In this document: positions 1 through 6,680 of the stretch, piece after piece
How the letters are laid out: each line of letters begins with the position of its first letter
How positions within the stretch are numbered: the first letter of the stretch is position 1
Program-made: the position numbers and the translations under genes
The notes under the pieces: model-generated
Database searches by the model: none
Seen by the model: the letters and a program-made list of their open reading frames with translations, nothing else
Told to the model about the DNA's origin: nothing
Assembly (NCBI GenBank): GCA_014378155.1
Contig: JACMOF010000275.1
Coordinates: 1 to 16,644 of the forward strand
Length of the DNA: 16,644 nucleotides
Source of the DNA: Caulobacter sp.
GTDB lineage: Bacteria > Pseudomonadota > Alphaproteobacteria > Caulobacterales > Caulobacteraceae
Direction of reading: 5' to 3'

Positions 1-862
1 CCACACCAAGGCCTCGGGCGCGCCGGTCGACTTCATCACCACCCACACCTACGGCGTCGACGGCGGGTTCCTGGACGAGAAGGGCGAGAGCGACACCAAG
101 CTATCGCCGTCGCCCGACGCCATCGTCGGCGATGTGCGGCGAGTGCGCCAGGAGATCGAGGCCTCGTCCAGGCCCGGCATGCCGCTCTATTTCACCGAAT
201 GGAGCACCAGCTACACGCCGCGCGATCCGGTCCACGATTCCTATGTCAGCGCGCCCTATATCCTCAGCAAGCTGAAGGCCAGCGAGGGCCTGCTGCAGGG
301 CATGAGCTATTGGACCTATAGCGACCTGTTCGAAGAGCCGGGGCCGCCCACCGCGCCGTTCCAGGGCGGCTTTGGCCTGATGAACCCGCAGGGCATCCGC
401 AAGCCGGCCTGGTTCGCTTACAAGTATCTGAACCAGTTGGGCGACAAGGCGATAAAGGTCGCAGACGCCGAGAGTTATGTCACGGGCGACAAGGGCGGCG
501 TCCAGGCCCTGGTCTGGGCCTTCCGTCAGCCGGTGCAGGAAAAGAGCAACCGGCCCTACTACACCAAGGTGCAGCCCACTCATGACATTGAGCCGGTCAG
601 CCTTGACCTCAAGGGCTTGAAGCCGGGCCGCTATGACGTCCAGATCTTCCGCACCGGCTTCAAGGCCAACGACGCCTACACGGCCTATCTGGAGCTGGGC
701 TCGCCTGAGACCTTGAGCGACCAGCAGGTGCGAGACCTTCAGACGCTGACGGTGGACAAGCCCGAGACCCGAGCGCTGACCGTCGGCAAGTCGGGCGCGG
801 CGAGGGTGGCGGTGACCATGCGGGCCAATGACGTGGTGCTGGTGAAGGTGGCGCCACGCTAA
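1..862 (+). CDS. GH39 beta-xylosidase, C-terminal part (5' end outside window)
   Basis: The reading frame is open from base 2 and ends at TAA 860-862, giving 286 visible residues. GH39 enzymes are usually about 500-540 residues, so roughly the N-terminal half lies outside the window. Near the left edge is the GH39 segment THTYGVDGGFLDE. It is followed by LYFTEWSTSY, whose Glu (codon 197-199) aligns with the catalytic nucleophile of GH39 xylosidases (the FTEFNTSY region of the Thermoanaerobacterium enzyme). The last ~120 residues are rich in short beta strands (GLKPGRYDVQIFRTG, ANDVVLVKVAPR), as expected of the C-terminal beta-sandwich. Family members release xylose from the non-reducing ends of xylo-oligosaccharides with retention of configuration. 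No signal peptide can be judged because the start is missing. The gene converges on the next one with only 8 bases between the stop codons. The family call is strong; the exact substrate is inferred. Confidence 0.9.
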   Translation, partial: HTKASGAPVDFITTHTYGVDGGFLDEKGESDTKLSPSPDAIVGDVRRVRQEIEASSRPGMPLYFTEWSTSYTPRDPVHDSYVSAPYILSKLKASEGLLQGMSYWTYSDLFEEPGPPTAPFQGGFGLMNPQGIRKPAWFAYKYLNQLGDKAIKVADAESYVTGDKGGVQALVWAFRQPVQEKSNRPYYTKVQPTHDIEPVSLDLKGLKPGRYDVQIFRTGFKANDAYTAYLELGSPETLSDQQVRDLQTLTVDKPETRALTVGKSGAARVAVTMRANDVVLVKVAPR

Positions 863-870
863 CCGCGCCT

Positions 871-1791
871 TCAGCCCCCCGCCGCCTGCTCCACCGCCAG
901 GCCCAGGTCCAGCGCCCGGGCCGCTTCCTCGCCGGTGACCACCGGACGCGGCGCCTCCCCGCGCACCGCCTTCAGGAACCCCGCCACGCTCTGGCCCAGG
1001 GGGTCCTTGCCGGCCGGGGTCTCGGTGAAGTCCTCGATCAGCGGGAACGGCGTGGTGTTGCGGAAGGTGCGGGCCAGAAAGTCGATCTCGACCTCGCCGG
1101 AGGGGTAGACGACCTTCATAGTCCGCTCGCGGGCCTCGGCGACGCGCGAGCTGTCGAACACGGCGGTGAAGCCGTTGTCGAAGGTGGCCTCGGCCTTGAC
1201 CCAGTCCAGTGAGGTCGAGCGGGTGATGGCCCCCTCGCCCTCAACCGCGATCGGCTCGCCTTCGCAGATCGCCAGGGCCAGGTCGATGTCGTGGATCATC
1301 AGGTCGAGCACCACCGAGACGTCGAGATTGCGGTCCGAAGGCGTGCCACGACGCACGGCTTCCAGGCGCAGCGGCTGCTCGGGAATGTCCAGCAGGCCCA
1401 TGGCCTGGAACACAACCCGTTCCTGATGACCGCAGGCCAGCGGCAGCTGTCGCTTGGCGGCCTCGGCGACCAGAGCGTCGGCGTCCTGCGGCGTCACGGC
1501 CAGGGGCTTTTCGGAATAGACCGGCTTTCCCGCCTTCAGCGCCGCCAGCACGGCCGGGGCATGGTGCACGGCCGGGGTCGCGACGGTGACCACATCAACC
1601 GTCGCCAGGAAGGCGGCCATGTCATCGAAGGCTTCCGCGCCCAGGGGCTCGGCCAGGGCCTGAGCCCGCGCGAGGTCGATGTCGAACACCGCCTTGAGTT
1701 CGACCCCGTCGAGCTCGACGTACTTCTTGGCGTGGTAGCCGCCGAACACGCCCGCGCCGACAACGCCAGCCTTGAGGATATCTTGGGTCAT
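871..1791 (-). CDS. Gfo/Idh/MocA-family NAD(P)-dependent oxidoreductase
   Basis: 306 residues, a little shorter than most family members (330-380). The N-terminal Rossmann fold carries the dinucleotide-binding GAGVFG at residues 12-17. The family's EKP motif is at 94-96 (YSEKPLA), where the Lys contacts cofactor and substrate. The C-terminal half has DLMIHDIDLAL at about 163-173, whose His-Asp fits the family's catalytic position. These enzymes oxidise or reduce a sugar or cyclitol hydroxyl. The DLMIHDIDLAL segment and short length recall UDP-GlcNAc 3-dehydrogenases of the GnnA type used in lipid A modification, but no gnnB or lpx gene is present, so the substrate stays open. The ATG at 1791 was chosen because the Rossmann strand begins seven residues later; the upstream ribosome site is weak. 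It is divergent from the MDR gene and could share its operator. Confidence 0.85.
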   Translation of the reverse strand: MTQDILKAGVVGAGVFGGYHAKKYVELDGVELKAVFDIDLARAQALAEPLGAEAFDDMAAFLATVDVVTVATPAVHHAPAVLAALKAGKPVYSEKPLAVTPQDADALVAEAAKRQLPLACGHQERVVFQAMGLLDIPEQPLRLEAVRRGTPSDRNLDVSVVLDLMIHDIDLALAICEGEPIAVEGEGAITRSTSLDWVKAEATFDNGFTAVFDSSRVAEARERTMKVVYPSGEVEIDFLARTFRNTTPFPLIEDFTETPAGKDPLGQSVAGFLKAVRGEAPRPVVTGEEAARALDLGLAVEQAAGG

Positions 1792-1854
1792 GGGTTTGCT
1801 GTCTAGACCGTTCGCTTTGTCGCGGGAAGGACTGGAGGCGCGGACCAGACCGGG

Positions 1855-1870
1855 TTAAACGTTCGTTTAA
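1855..1870. promoter_or_regulatory. Perfect inverted repeat, candidate TetR-family operator
   Basis: TTAAACG-TT-CGTTTAA is a perfect 7-base inverted repeat with a 2-base centre, in the 116-base divergent gap between the Gfo/Idh/MocA gene and the MDR gene, 37 bases before the MDR start. Its size, AT-rich ends and CG-rich inner steps are typical of TetR-family operators. No TetR gene lies in the window, so the regulator would act from elsewhere. The symmetry is visible; assignment to TetR is inference. Confidence 0.6.
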
Positions 1871-1877
1871 GCAACGC

Positions 1878-1893
1878 ACCTCGATCACGAGGT
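1878..1893 (+). other. Small hairpin directly before the MDR ribosome binding site
   Basis: ACCTCG-ATCA-CGAGGT forms a perfect 6-base stem with a 4-base loop. It ends three bases before the strong Shine-Dalgarno GGAGG at 1896-1900, which is 7 bases from the ATG at 1908. In an mRNA starting near the TetR-like site it would sit in the leader and could affect ribosome access or mRNA stability. Only the structure is visible. Confidence 0.35.
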
Positions 1894-1907
1894 CTGGAGG
1901 AACGACC

Positions 1908-2933
1908 ATGGTCACGTCGCGCGAAATCCGTCTGAAGAGCCGCCCGGTGGGTGTCCCAGTCACCACCGACTTCGAACTGGCCACGGTCGAGGTCGGCGCG
2001 CCGGGCGATGGCGAAATCCAGGTGAAGAACCTGTGGATGTCGGTTGATCCCTACATGCGCGGCCGGATGACCGACCGCAAAAGCTATGTGCCGCCATTCG
2101 AGCTGGGCGAGGCCCTGCAGGGCGGGGCGATCGGCGAGGTCACGGCCTCCAATGATTCGGACTTCAAGGTGGGCGACATCGTCAGCACCATGTTTGGCTG
2201 GCGCGAGGTGTTCAACGTCTCGCCCAAGGCGCTAGCGGCCGGCGGCATGGGCGCGGTGACCAAGATCGACACCCATGGCCTGCCGCCCCAGACCTTCCTG
2301 GGCGTGGCCGGAATGCCGGGCCTGACCGCCTATGCCGGGCTCTTGCGCATCGCGGCCCTCAAGGATGGTGACATCGTCTTCGTCTCGGCCGCCGCCGGGG
2401 CGGTGGGGCAGGTCGTCTGCCAGATCGCCAAGCTGAAGGGCCACACGGTGATCGGGTCAGCTGGCGGGCCCGAGAAGGTGGCGTTCCTCAAGAGCATCGG
2501 CGTCGACGAGGTCATCGATTACAAGGCCACGCCCGACGTAGTGGCCGAACTGGCGCGGGTCGCGCCCAAGGGCATTGACGTCTATTTCGAGAATGTCGGC
2601 GGCGTTCACCTTGAGGCGGCCATCAACTCGGCGCGGCCGTTCGCCCGCTTCGCCCTCTGCGGGATGATCTCGCAATATAACGAGACCGGCGCCCTGACCG
2701 GCCCAAGCAACATCATCCAGGCGGTCGGCAAGAGCCTTAGGCTGGAAGGTTTCATCGTCTCCAACCACTACGACCTCGCGCCGCAATTCATCGCCGACAT
2801 CGCCGGCTGGATCGGCTCGGGTCAGTTGAAGTGGAACGAGACGATCGAAGAGGGCGTAGAGCGCGCGCCCGACGCGTTCATCAAGCTCTTCAAGGGCGAG
2901 AACCTGGGGAAGATGCTGGTCAAGCTGGGCTAG
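1908..2933 (+). CDS. NADP-dependent MDR oxidoreductase (CurA/leukotriene B4 12-hydroxydehydrogenase-like)
   Basis: 341 residues, the usual length for zinc-independent medium-chain reductases of the PTGR/CurA/YncB type. The N-terminal catalytic domain has LWMSVDPYMRGRM at about 42-54, the family signature, and lacks the Cys/His zinc ligands of alcohol dehydrogenases. The nucleotide-binding motif AAAGAVGQ is at 161-168, followed by GSAGGPEK (183-190), whose Lys fits NADPH 2'-phosphate recognition, and YFENVGG. Relatives reduce the alpha,beta double bond of enones (curcumin, prostaglandin or lipid-derived aldehydes) with NADPH in the cytoplasm, so a detoxifying role is likely. The start is well supported: GGAGG is 7 bases upstream. 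A perfect TetR-like repeat lies in its promoter region, which fits induction by a small molecule. It ends convergently with the CusF-like gene, with a REP-like palindrome between. Confidence 0.92.
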   Translation: MVTSREIRLKSRPVGVPVTTDFELATVEVGAPGDGEIQVKNLWMSVDPYMRGRMTDRKSYVPPFELGEALQGGAIGEVTASNDSDFKVGDIVSTMFGWREVFNVSPKALAAGGMGAVTKIDTHGLPPQTFLGVAGMPGLTAYAGLLRIAALKDGDIVFVSAAAGAVGQVVCQIAKLKGHTVIGSAGGPEKVAFLKSIGVDEVIDYKATPDVVAELARVAPKGIDVYFENVGGVHLEAAINSARPFARFALCGMISQYNETGALTGPSNIIQAVGKSLRLEGFIVSNHYDLAPQFIADIAGWIGSGQLKWNETIEEGVERAPDAFIKLFKGENLGKMLVKLG

Positions 2934-2948
2934 CGGCCTGCTCCGTTT

Positions 2949-2976
2949 TGGGGACAGGCGCATGCGCCTGTCCCCA
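2949..2976. repeat. REP-like perfect 28-base palindrome, copy 1
   Basis: Two 14-base arms (TGGGGACAGGCGCA and its exact complement) meet with no spacer. The element starts 15 bases after the MDR stop and ends 6 bases before the stop codon of the convergent CusF-like gene. A second copy with one mismatch is at 6648-6675 in an almost identical setting. There is no T-run on the exit side of either strand, so it is not a textbook intrinsic terminator, although a GC-rich stem this long could still stop or protect converging transcripts. Confidence 0.85.
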
Positions 2977-2982
2977 CTACAC

Positions 2983-3330
2983 CTACCGTCCCCTGAGCTC
3001 CGTCAGGGCGTAACCGTCGCCCACCTTGCGGAACTTGAAGCCCACCCGCGCGCCAGGCGTCATTGGCGCCTCGGCCAAAATGTCCGCATACCCTGTGAAC
3101 GACGCGCGCCCGGCGGAGAGCTTAACCGCGCTCGCGCCGTCGTGATCGAGCGTGAGAGTCTGGCCTTCGATCGCCGCGATCACACCCGTTGAGTCGTACT
3201 CCGGGCCGTTTGGGACAGCCGCTTTCGGCGCCGCTGCGACCTTTTCGGGCGCCTTTGGCGGTGCCCCCGGGCCGCAGGCGATGAGCAAACCGCTGAGAAA
3301 AACGATCTTCAAGGCATTGATTTTTATCAT
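2983..3330 (-). CDS. Small periplasmic lipoprotein with CusF-like domain lacking most copper ligands
   Basis: The chosen ATG at 3330 gives 115 residues. It starts MIKINALKIVFLSGLLIAC, a short charged end, a hydrophobic stretch and a lipobox with Cys19, so it is probably a lipoprotein anchored to a membrane. A Pro/Ala/Lys linker (about 20-40) leads to a single OB-like domain. Residues from TGVIAAIEG through LTLDHDG, PGARVGFKF and GYALTEL align by eye with E. coli CusF (TGVVKGID, ITIHHD, TGDKVAFNF, LYLLQDI). CusF binds Cu(I) or Ag(I) through His36, Trp44, Met47 and Met49. Here only the His is kept (in LDHDG); the Trp and both Met positions read Leu, Gly and Ala. Copper binding of the CusF kind is therefore unlikely. 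No cusCBA-type genes are nearby. The open frame continues upstream to 3567, but that part looks random. Confidence 0.72.
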   Translation of the reverse strand: MIKINALKIVFLSGLLIACGPGAPPKAPEKVAAAPKAAVPNGPEYDSTGVIAAIEGQTLTLDHDGASAVKLSAGRASFTGYADILAEAPMTPGARVGFKFRKVGDGYALTELRGR

Positions 3331-3618
3331 ATAGTCTCGTGACAAGTTACTGGCGACAGCCTGTTGGACGATCGCGCTTTGATGTTTTTTGCCGCAAGTG
3401 CGAAAAGCGCGGCGATTGTGGTAGCGAATTCGTGATCGAAGTTTTACTCTAGGGAGACTGGTGGCTCTCCACGCCGGTTGTCGATGAACGCAAAGTAGCA
3501 GCAGAACGCGCCCAATTCCTAGCGGAGGCGGTGCGTCCGGTGAAGCCGACCTCGCGCCCATCGCCACGCTTCTTCGGAGAGGCCCGGCTTATCTCCGGAC
3601 AGCCCGAGACGACAGACC
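3331..3618. other. Divergent intergenic region between CusF-like gene and opgH
   Basis: These 288 bases are the longest gap without a gene. The sequence is less GC-rich near 3331-3450 than the coding regions. It must hold the promoters of the two divergent genes, but I could not fit a convincing -35/-10 pair, CtrA site (TTAA-N7-TTAA) or sigma-54 site. The only clear structure is an inverted repeat of 8-base arms, CGCGCTTT at 3373-3380 and AAAGCGCG at 3404-3411, enclosing 23 bases with a T6 run. Confidence 0.5.
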
Positions 3619-5625
3619 ATGAGCGAACGCGGCGCCTTCTTCGATCTGACTTCGTCGCGCAGCGTCGCCTACGCAACGGTGATGTCCGCCAGCGAGCGGG
3701 TCGAGATTCCCACCGACGCGCCCCTGGCAATGCCGGTGCAACCGCTTGCCTTCTGGCAGGGCGGCGCCAAGCCTTCCAACACGGCCAAGAGCGACCTTCA
3801 CCTACGCCGCTGGGGCGTGTTCATCGGCACCGCCGTGATGGGCTTCGCCGGCTGGAAGGCCACGTTCGACACCATCGCCCTGGGCGGCGTGACGCACCTG
3901 GAAGCCGTCTGCATCACCCTGTTGGCCCCGCTGTTCCTGGCTCTGGCCCTGTGGTTCTGCACGGCCGTTGTTGGCTTTGTGGTGCTGCTGGGCAAGCCCA
4001 AGGATCCGCTGGGCATCGACGACAGCGCATCCTCGCCCATGCCCAGGCCCAAGGCTCGCACCGCCATCCTGATGCCGGTGCACAACGAGGACGCCGCCGA
4101 GGTGTTCGCCCGCCTGCGCGCCATGGACGCCTCGCTGGCCGAGACCGGCAATAGCCGCGCCTTCGACATCTTCATCCTCAGCGACACCCGCGACGCGGCC
4201 GTGGCCTTGGCCGAACAGGCCTGCTTCGCCCGCTTCCGCCGCGAGGCCAACAGCCACGTCTTCTATCGCAAGCGCACCCAGAACACGGGCCGCAAGGCTG
4301 GCAATGTCGCCGACTGGGTCGCCCGCTGGGGCGGCGACTACGCGCACATGCTGATCCTCGACGCCGACAGCCTGATGACCGGCGAGGCCATGGTCCGCCT
4401 GGCCGACGCCATGGAGCGTCACCCGCGCATTGGCCTGATCCAAACCATGCCAATGATCATCAACGGCCAGACGATCTTCGCCCGTACCCTGCAGTTCGCC
4501 ACGCGCCTCTACGGCCGCGTCGCCTGGACGGGCCTGGCCTGGTGGTCGGGTTCGGAAAGCTCCTTCTGGGGCCACAACGCCATCGTCCGCACCCGCGCCT
4601 TCGCCGAGACCTGCGGCCTGCCCAGCCTGGACGGCCCCAAGCCGTTCGGCGGCGAGGTGATGAGCCACGACGCCCTGGAAAGCGCCCTGCTGCGCCGCGG
4701 CGGCTGGGGCGTGCACCTGGCGCCTTATCTGGGTGGCTCGTATGAAGAGAGCCCCTCCAATTTGCTGGATTTCGCCACGCGCGATCGCCGGTGGTGCCGG
4801 GGCAATGTGCAGCACGTGCCGTTGATCGGCCTGCCCGGCCTGCACTGGATGAGCCGCCTGCACCTGGTGATCGGCGTGCTCAGCTATGTGCTGTCGCCCC
4901 TTTGGTTCGTAGCCCTGTCAGCCGGGATCATCTCGCGCATGCTGATGCCGGAGTTGAAGAAGGCCGCCTTCACCCTGGCCGACCTGCAGGCCGCGGCCCA
5001 CGCCCTGATTGACTGGCGCGAGATCCAGGCCACCGCCTGGGCGATGATCATCACCTTCGTCCTGCTGTTTGGCCCCAAAATCCTGGGCTCGATCCTGGTC
5101 TTTTCGCGCAAGCACGAGATCAAGGGCTTCGGCGGCCGCCGCCGGATCCTGGCCGGCCTCGCCGTCGAGATGCTGCTCTCGGCCTTGGTCGCCCCGATGC
5201 TGATGTTCACCCAGACCCGCGCCCTGGTCGAGATCCTGGCCGGCAAGGTCGGCGGCTGGGCCACCCAGCGCCGCGACGCCGACAAGGTCACCGGCAAGGA
5301 AGCCTTCGCGGCCATGGGCTGGATCAGCCTCACGGGCCTGGCCCTGTCGGTGATGTTCTGGTTCACGCCGGACCTGCTGACCGCCACCGCCCCGATCCTG
5401 GCCGGCCTGGTTTTAGCCGTGCCGCTGACCATGCTGGGCGCCCACAAGATCGCCGGCCTGGCCGTCAAGGCCAACGGTCTGTTCATGACCCCGGAAGAGC
5501 GTCGGCCGCCAGCCATCGTCCGCGCGGCCTTGGGCCCCGCCTGCGAGCCGCCGGCCGCCTGGTTCAGCCGCCAGCAGCATCCCGTCTTGGTCGCCGAGCA
5601 CCCGGCGGAACAGAACGCCGCCTGA
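3619..5625 (+). CDS. opgH: Osmoregulated periplasmic glucan glucosyltransferase OpgH (MdoH)
   Basis: 668 residues; E. coli OpgH is 847, and shorter forms are usual in alphaproteobacteria. This is an inner-membrane GT2 glucosyltransferase that polymerises glucose from UDP-glucose into the beta-glucan backbone and passes it to the periplasm. Two membrane segments lie at about 65-125. The cytoplasmic GT2 domain follows: ILMPVHNED (150-158), the metal/UDP-binding DAD at 248-250, SHDALESALLRRGG with the acidic base at about 349-362, and RDRRWCRGN at 388-396, the QxxRW equivalent. Several more membrane segments lie between 410 and 600. The ATG at 3619 lacks a strong ribosome site; the ATG at 3682 is an alternative start that loses 21 non-conserved residues. 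opgG, its usual operon partner, is not adjacent. In E. coli OpgH also links UDP-glucose to cell size through FtsZ; whether that holds here cannot be told from sequence. Confidence 0.95.
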   Translation: MSERGAFFDLTSSRSVAYATVMSASERVEIPTDAPLAMPVQPLAFWQGGAKPSNTAKSDLHLRRWGVFIGTAVMGFAGWKATFDTIALGGVTHLEAVCITLLAPLFLALALWFCTAVVGFVVLLGKPKDPLGIDDSASSPMPRPKARTAILMPVHNEDAAEVFARLRAMDASLAETGNSRAFDIFILSDTRDAAVALAEQACFARFRREANSHVFYRKRTQNTGRKAGNVADWVARWGGDYAHMLILDADSLMTGEAMVRLADAMERHPRIGLIQTMPMIINGQTIFARTLQFATRLYGRVAWTGLAWWSGSESSFWGHNAIVRTRAFAETCGLPSLDGPKPFGGEVMSHDALESALLRRGGWGVHLAPYLGGSYEESPSNLLDFATRDRRWCRGNVQHVPLIGLPGLHWMSRLHLVIGVLSYVLSPLWFVALSAGIISRMLMPELKKAAFTLADLQAAAHALIDWREIQATAWAMIITFVLLFGPKILGSILVFSRKHEIKGFGGRRRILAGLAVEMLLSALVAPMLMFTQTRALVEILAGKVGGWATQRRDADKVTGKEAFAAMGWISLTGLALSVMFWFTPDLLTATAPILAGLVLAVPLTMLGAHKIAGLAVKANGLFMTPEERRPPAIVRAALGPACEPPAAWFSRQQHPVLVAEHPAEQNAA

Positions 5626-5633
5626 CATCTTAC

Positions 5634-5658
5634 AGCCAGGCGCGCTAAGCGTCTGGCT
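5634..5658 (+). terminator. Possible weak terminator after opgH
   Basis: AGCCAGGCGC and GCGTCTGGCT form a 10-base stem with one G-U pair and a 5-base loop (GCTAA), 8 bases after the opgH stop. No T-run follows (CCGCCTCC), so an intrinsic terminator is uncertain; it could be a Rho-dependent or 3'-end-protecting hairpin. Confidence 0.4.
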
Positions 5659-5715
5659 CCGCCTCCCCGACCGGAGTAGAAGCGCGCTTCGTTCAATCCT
5701 AACGGAGCTTCCGCC

Positions 5716-6633
5716 GTGTCGCGCCTCTTCAGCGCCTATGTGATCGTCGACTGGAGCGCGGCGGCCAAGCCGACCACGGGAGCGGACTCCGTGTGGATCG
5801 GCGTGGTCAAGCGCGACGTGCGCTTTCGCCTGACCTACGAGACCTTCAACCCGCCTACGCGTCTCGAAGCCGAGACCAAGCTGGCGGCGATCCTCGACGA
5901 CCTGAAGAAGCGCGGCGAGCGGGCCCTGGTCGGTTTCGACTTCCCGCTGGGCTTCCCGCGCGGCTTCTCCCAGGCCCTGGCCCTGAAGGGCGAGCAACCC
6001 TGGCGCGCGGTCTGGGACCAACTGGCCAAGATGGTCAAGGACAAGACCGACAACACCAACAACCGCTTCGGCGTCGGCTCGGAGCTTAACCGCCGGCTGA
6101 CCGGCGGTCCCTTCCCGTTCTGGGGCGTGCCGCCCAAGGACACCCTGACCACGCTGCAGCCGAAGAAGACCCGCGAGCATGGCGCGGACGACCTGCCGGA
6201 GTTCCGCCACGCGGATGTGGCGGCCCAACCTACAAAAGGGGGCGGCGCCCATTCGATCTGGAAGCTCTACTACAACGGCTCGGTAGGCGGCCAGGCGATC
6301 ATGGGCATTCCGGCGGCGCGCCGTCTTCGGGATGCTCGCGGCGACGCGGCGCGGGTCTGGCCGTTCGAAACGGGCTTCAAGGCTCTGACCGAGGCCGACC
6401 TCGAGGGCGTGTCGGTGGTGATCGCCGAGGTCTATCCCTCGCTGATCAAGGCCGTGCCCGCCGCCGGCGAGGTCAAGGACGCCGCCCAGGTGCGCGCTCT
6501 GGCCGAGCACTTCGCCAAGCTGGACGAGGCGGGCAAGCTGGCCGCGCTGTTCGGGCCGAGCAAGGGCGCGCCGGAGGACGTGGTGGTCGACGCCGAGACG
6601 CAGGAAGGCTGGATCCTGGGGGCGGCCATCTAG
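5716..6633 (+). CDS. DUF429-type protein with RNase H-like fold, function unknown
   Basis: 305 residues with a GTG start at 5716, supported by GGAG at 5704-5707 eight bases upstream. The N-terminal strand YVIVDWSA (8-15) puts an Asp at 12. A second acidic strand LVGFDFPLGFP (71-81) has Asp75, a third site is AEVYPS (237-242) with Glu238, and the C-terminus has an acidic helix start, VVDAETQEGWILG. This spacing of Asp/Asp/Glu plus a C-terminal acid is what an RNase H-like nuclease fold shows, and it matches the DUF429 family pattern. No signal peptide or membrane segment is seen, so it is probably cytoplasmic. No member has a firm function that I know of. It may be transcribed alone: a hairpin separates it from opgH, and a palindrome separates it from the convergent MATE gene. 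Nuclease activity is inference from the fold only. Confidence 0.7.
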   Translation: MSRLFSAYVIVDWSAAAKPTTGADSVWIGVVKRDVRFRLTYETFNPPTRLEAETKLAAILDDLKKRGERALVGFDFPLGFPRGFSQALALKGEQPWRAVWDQLAKMVKDKTDNTNNRFGVGSELNRRLTGGPFPFWGVPPKDTLTTLQPKKTREHGADDLPEFRHADVAAQPTKGGGAHSIWKLYYNGSVGGQAIMGIPAARRLRDARGDAARVWPFETGFKALTEADLEGVSVVIAEVYPSLIKAVPAAGEVKDAAQVRALAEHFAKLDEAGKLAALFGPSKGAPEDVVVDAETQEGWILGAAI

Positions 6634-6647
6634 TCAGCACGCCCTGA

Positions 6648-6675
6648 TGGGGACAGACGCATGCGCCTGTCCCCA
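6648..6675. repeat. REP-like 28-base palindrome, copy 2 (one mismatch)
   Basis: This copy is the same as 2949-2976 except for A instead of G at 6657, which leaves one A-C mismatch in the stem. The flanking A/T at 6647/6676 adds one more pair. It starts 14 bases after the stop of the DUF429 gene and ends 5 bases before the stop codon of the convergent MATE gene. Sequence outside the palindrome is unrelated to that around copy 1. Confidence 0.85.
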
Positions 6676-6680
6676 TTGCA

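Noticed and set aside
3331..3567. Upstream extension of the CusF-like reading frame to 3567 (194 residues)
   Set aside because: The added 79 residues lack any family pattern, would bury the lipoprotein signal inside the protein, and show odd amino acid use for this genome.
3802..4863. Long open frame of 353 codons on the minus strand inside opgH
   Set aside because: It is a GC-rich shadow of opgH, with His/Gln/Gly-rich composition and no recognisable domain.
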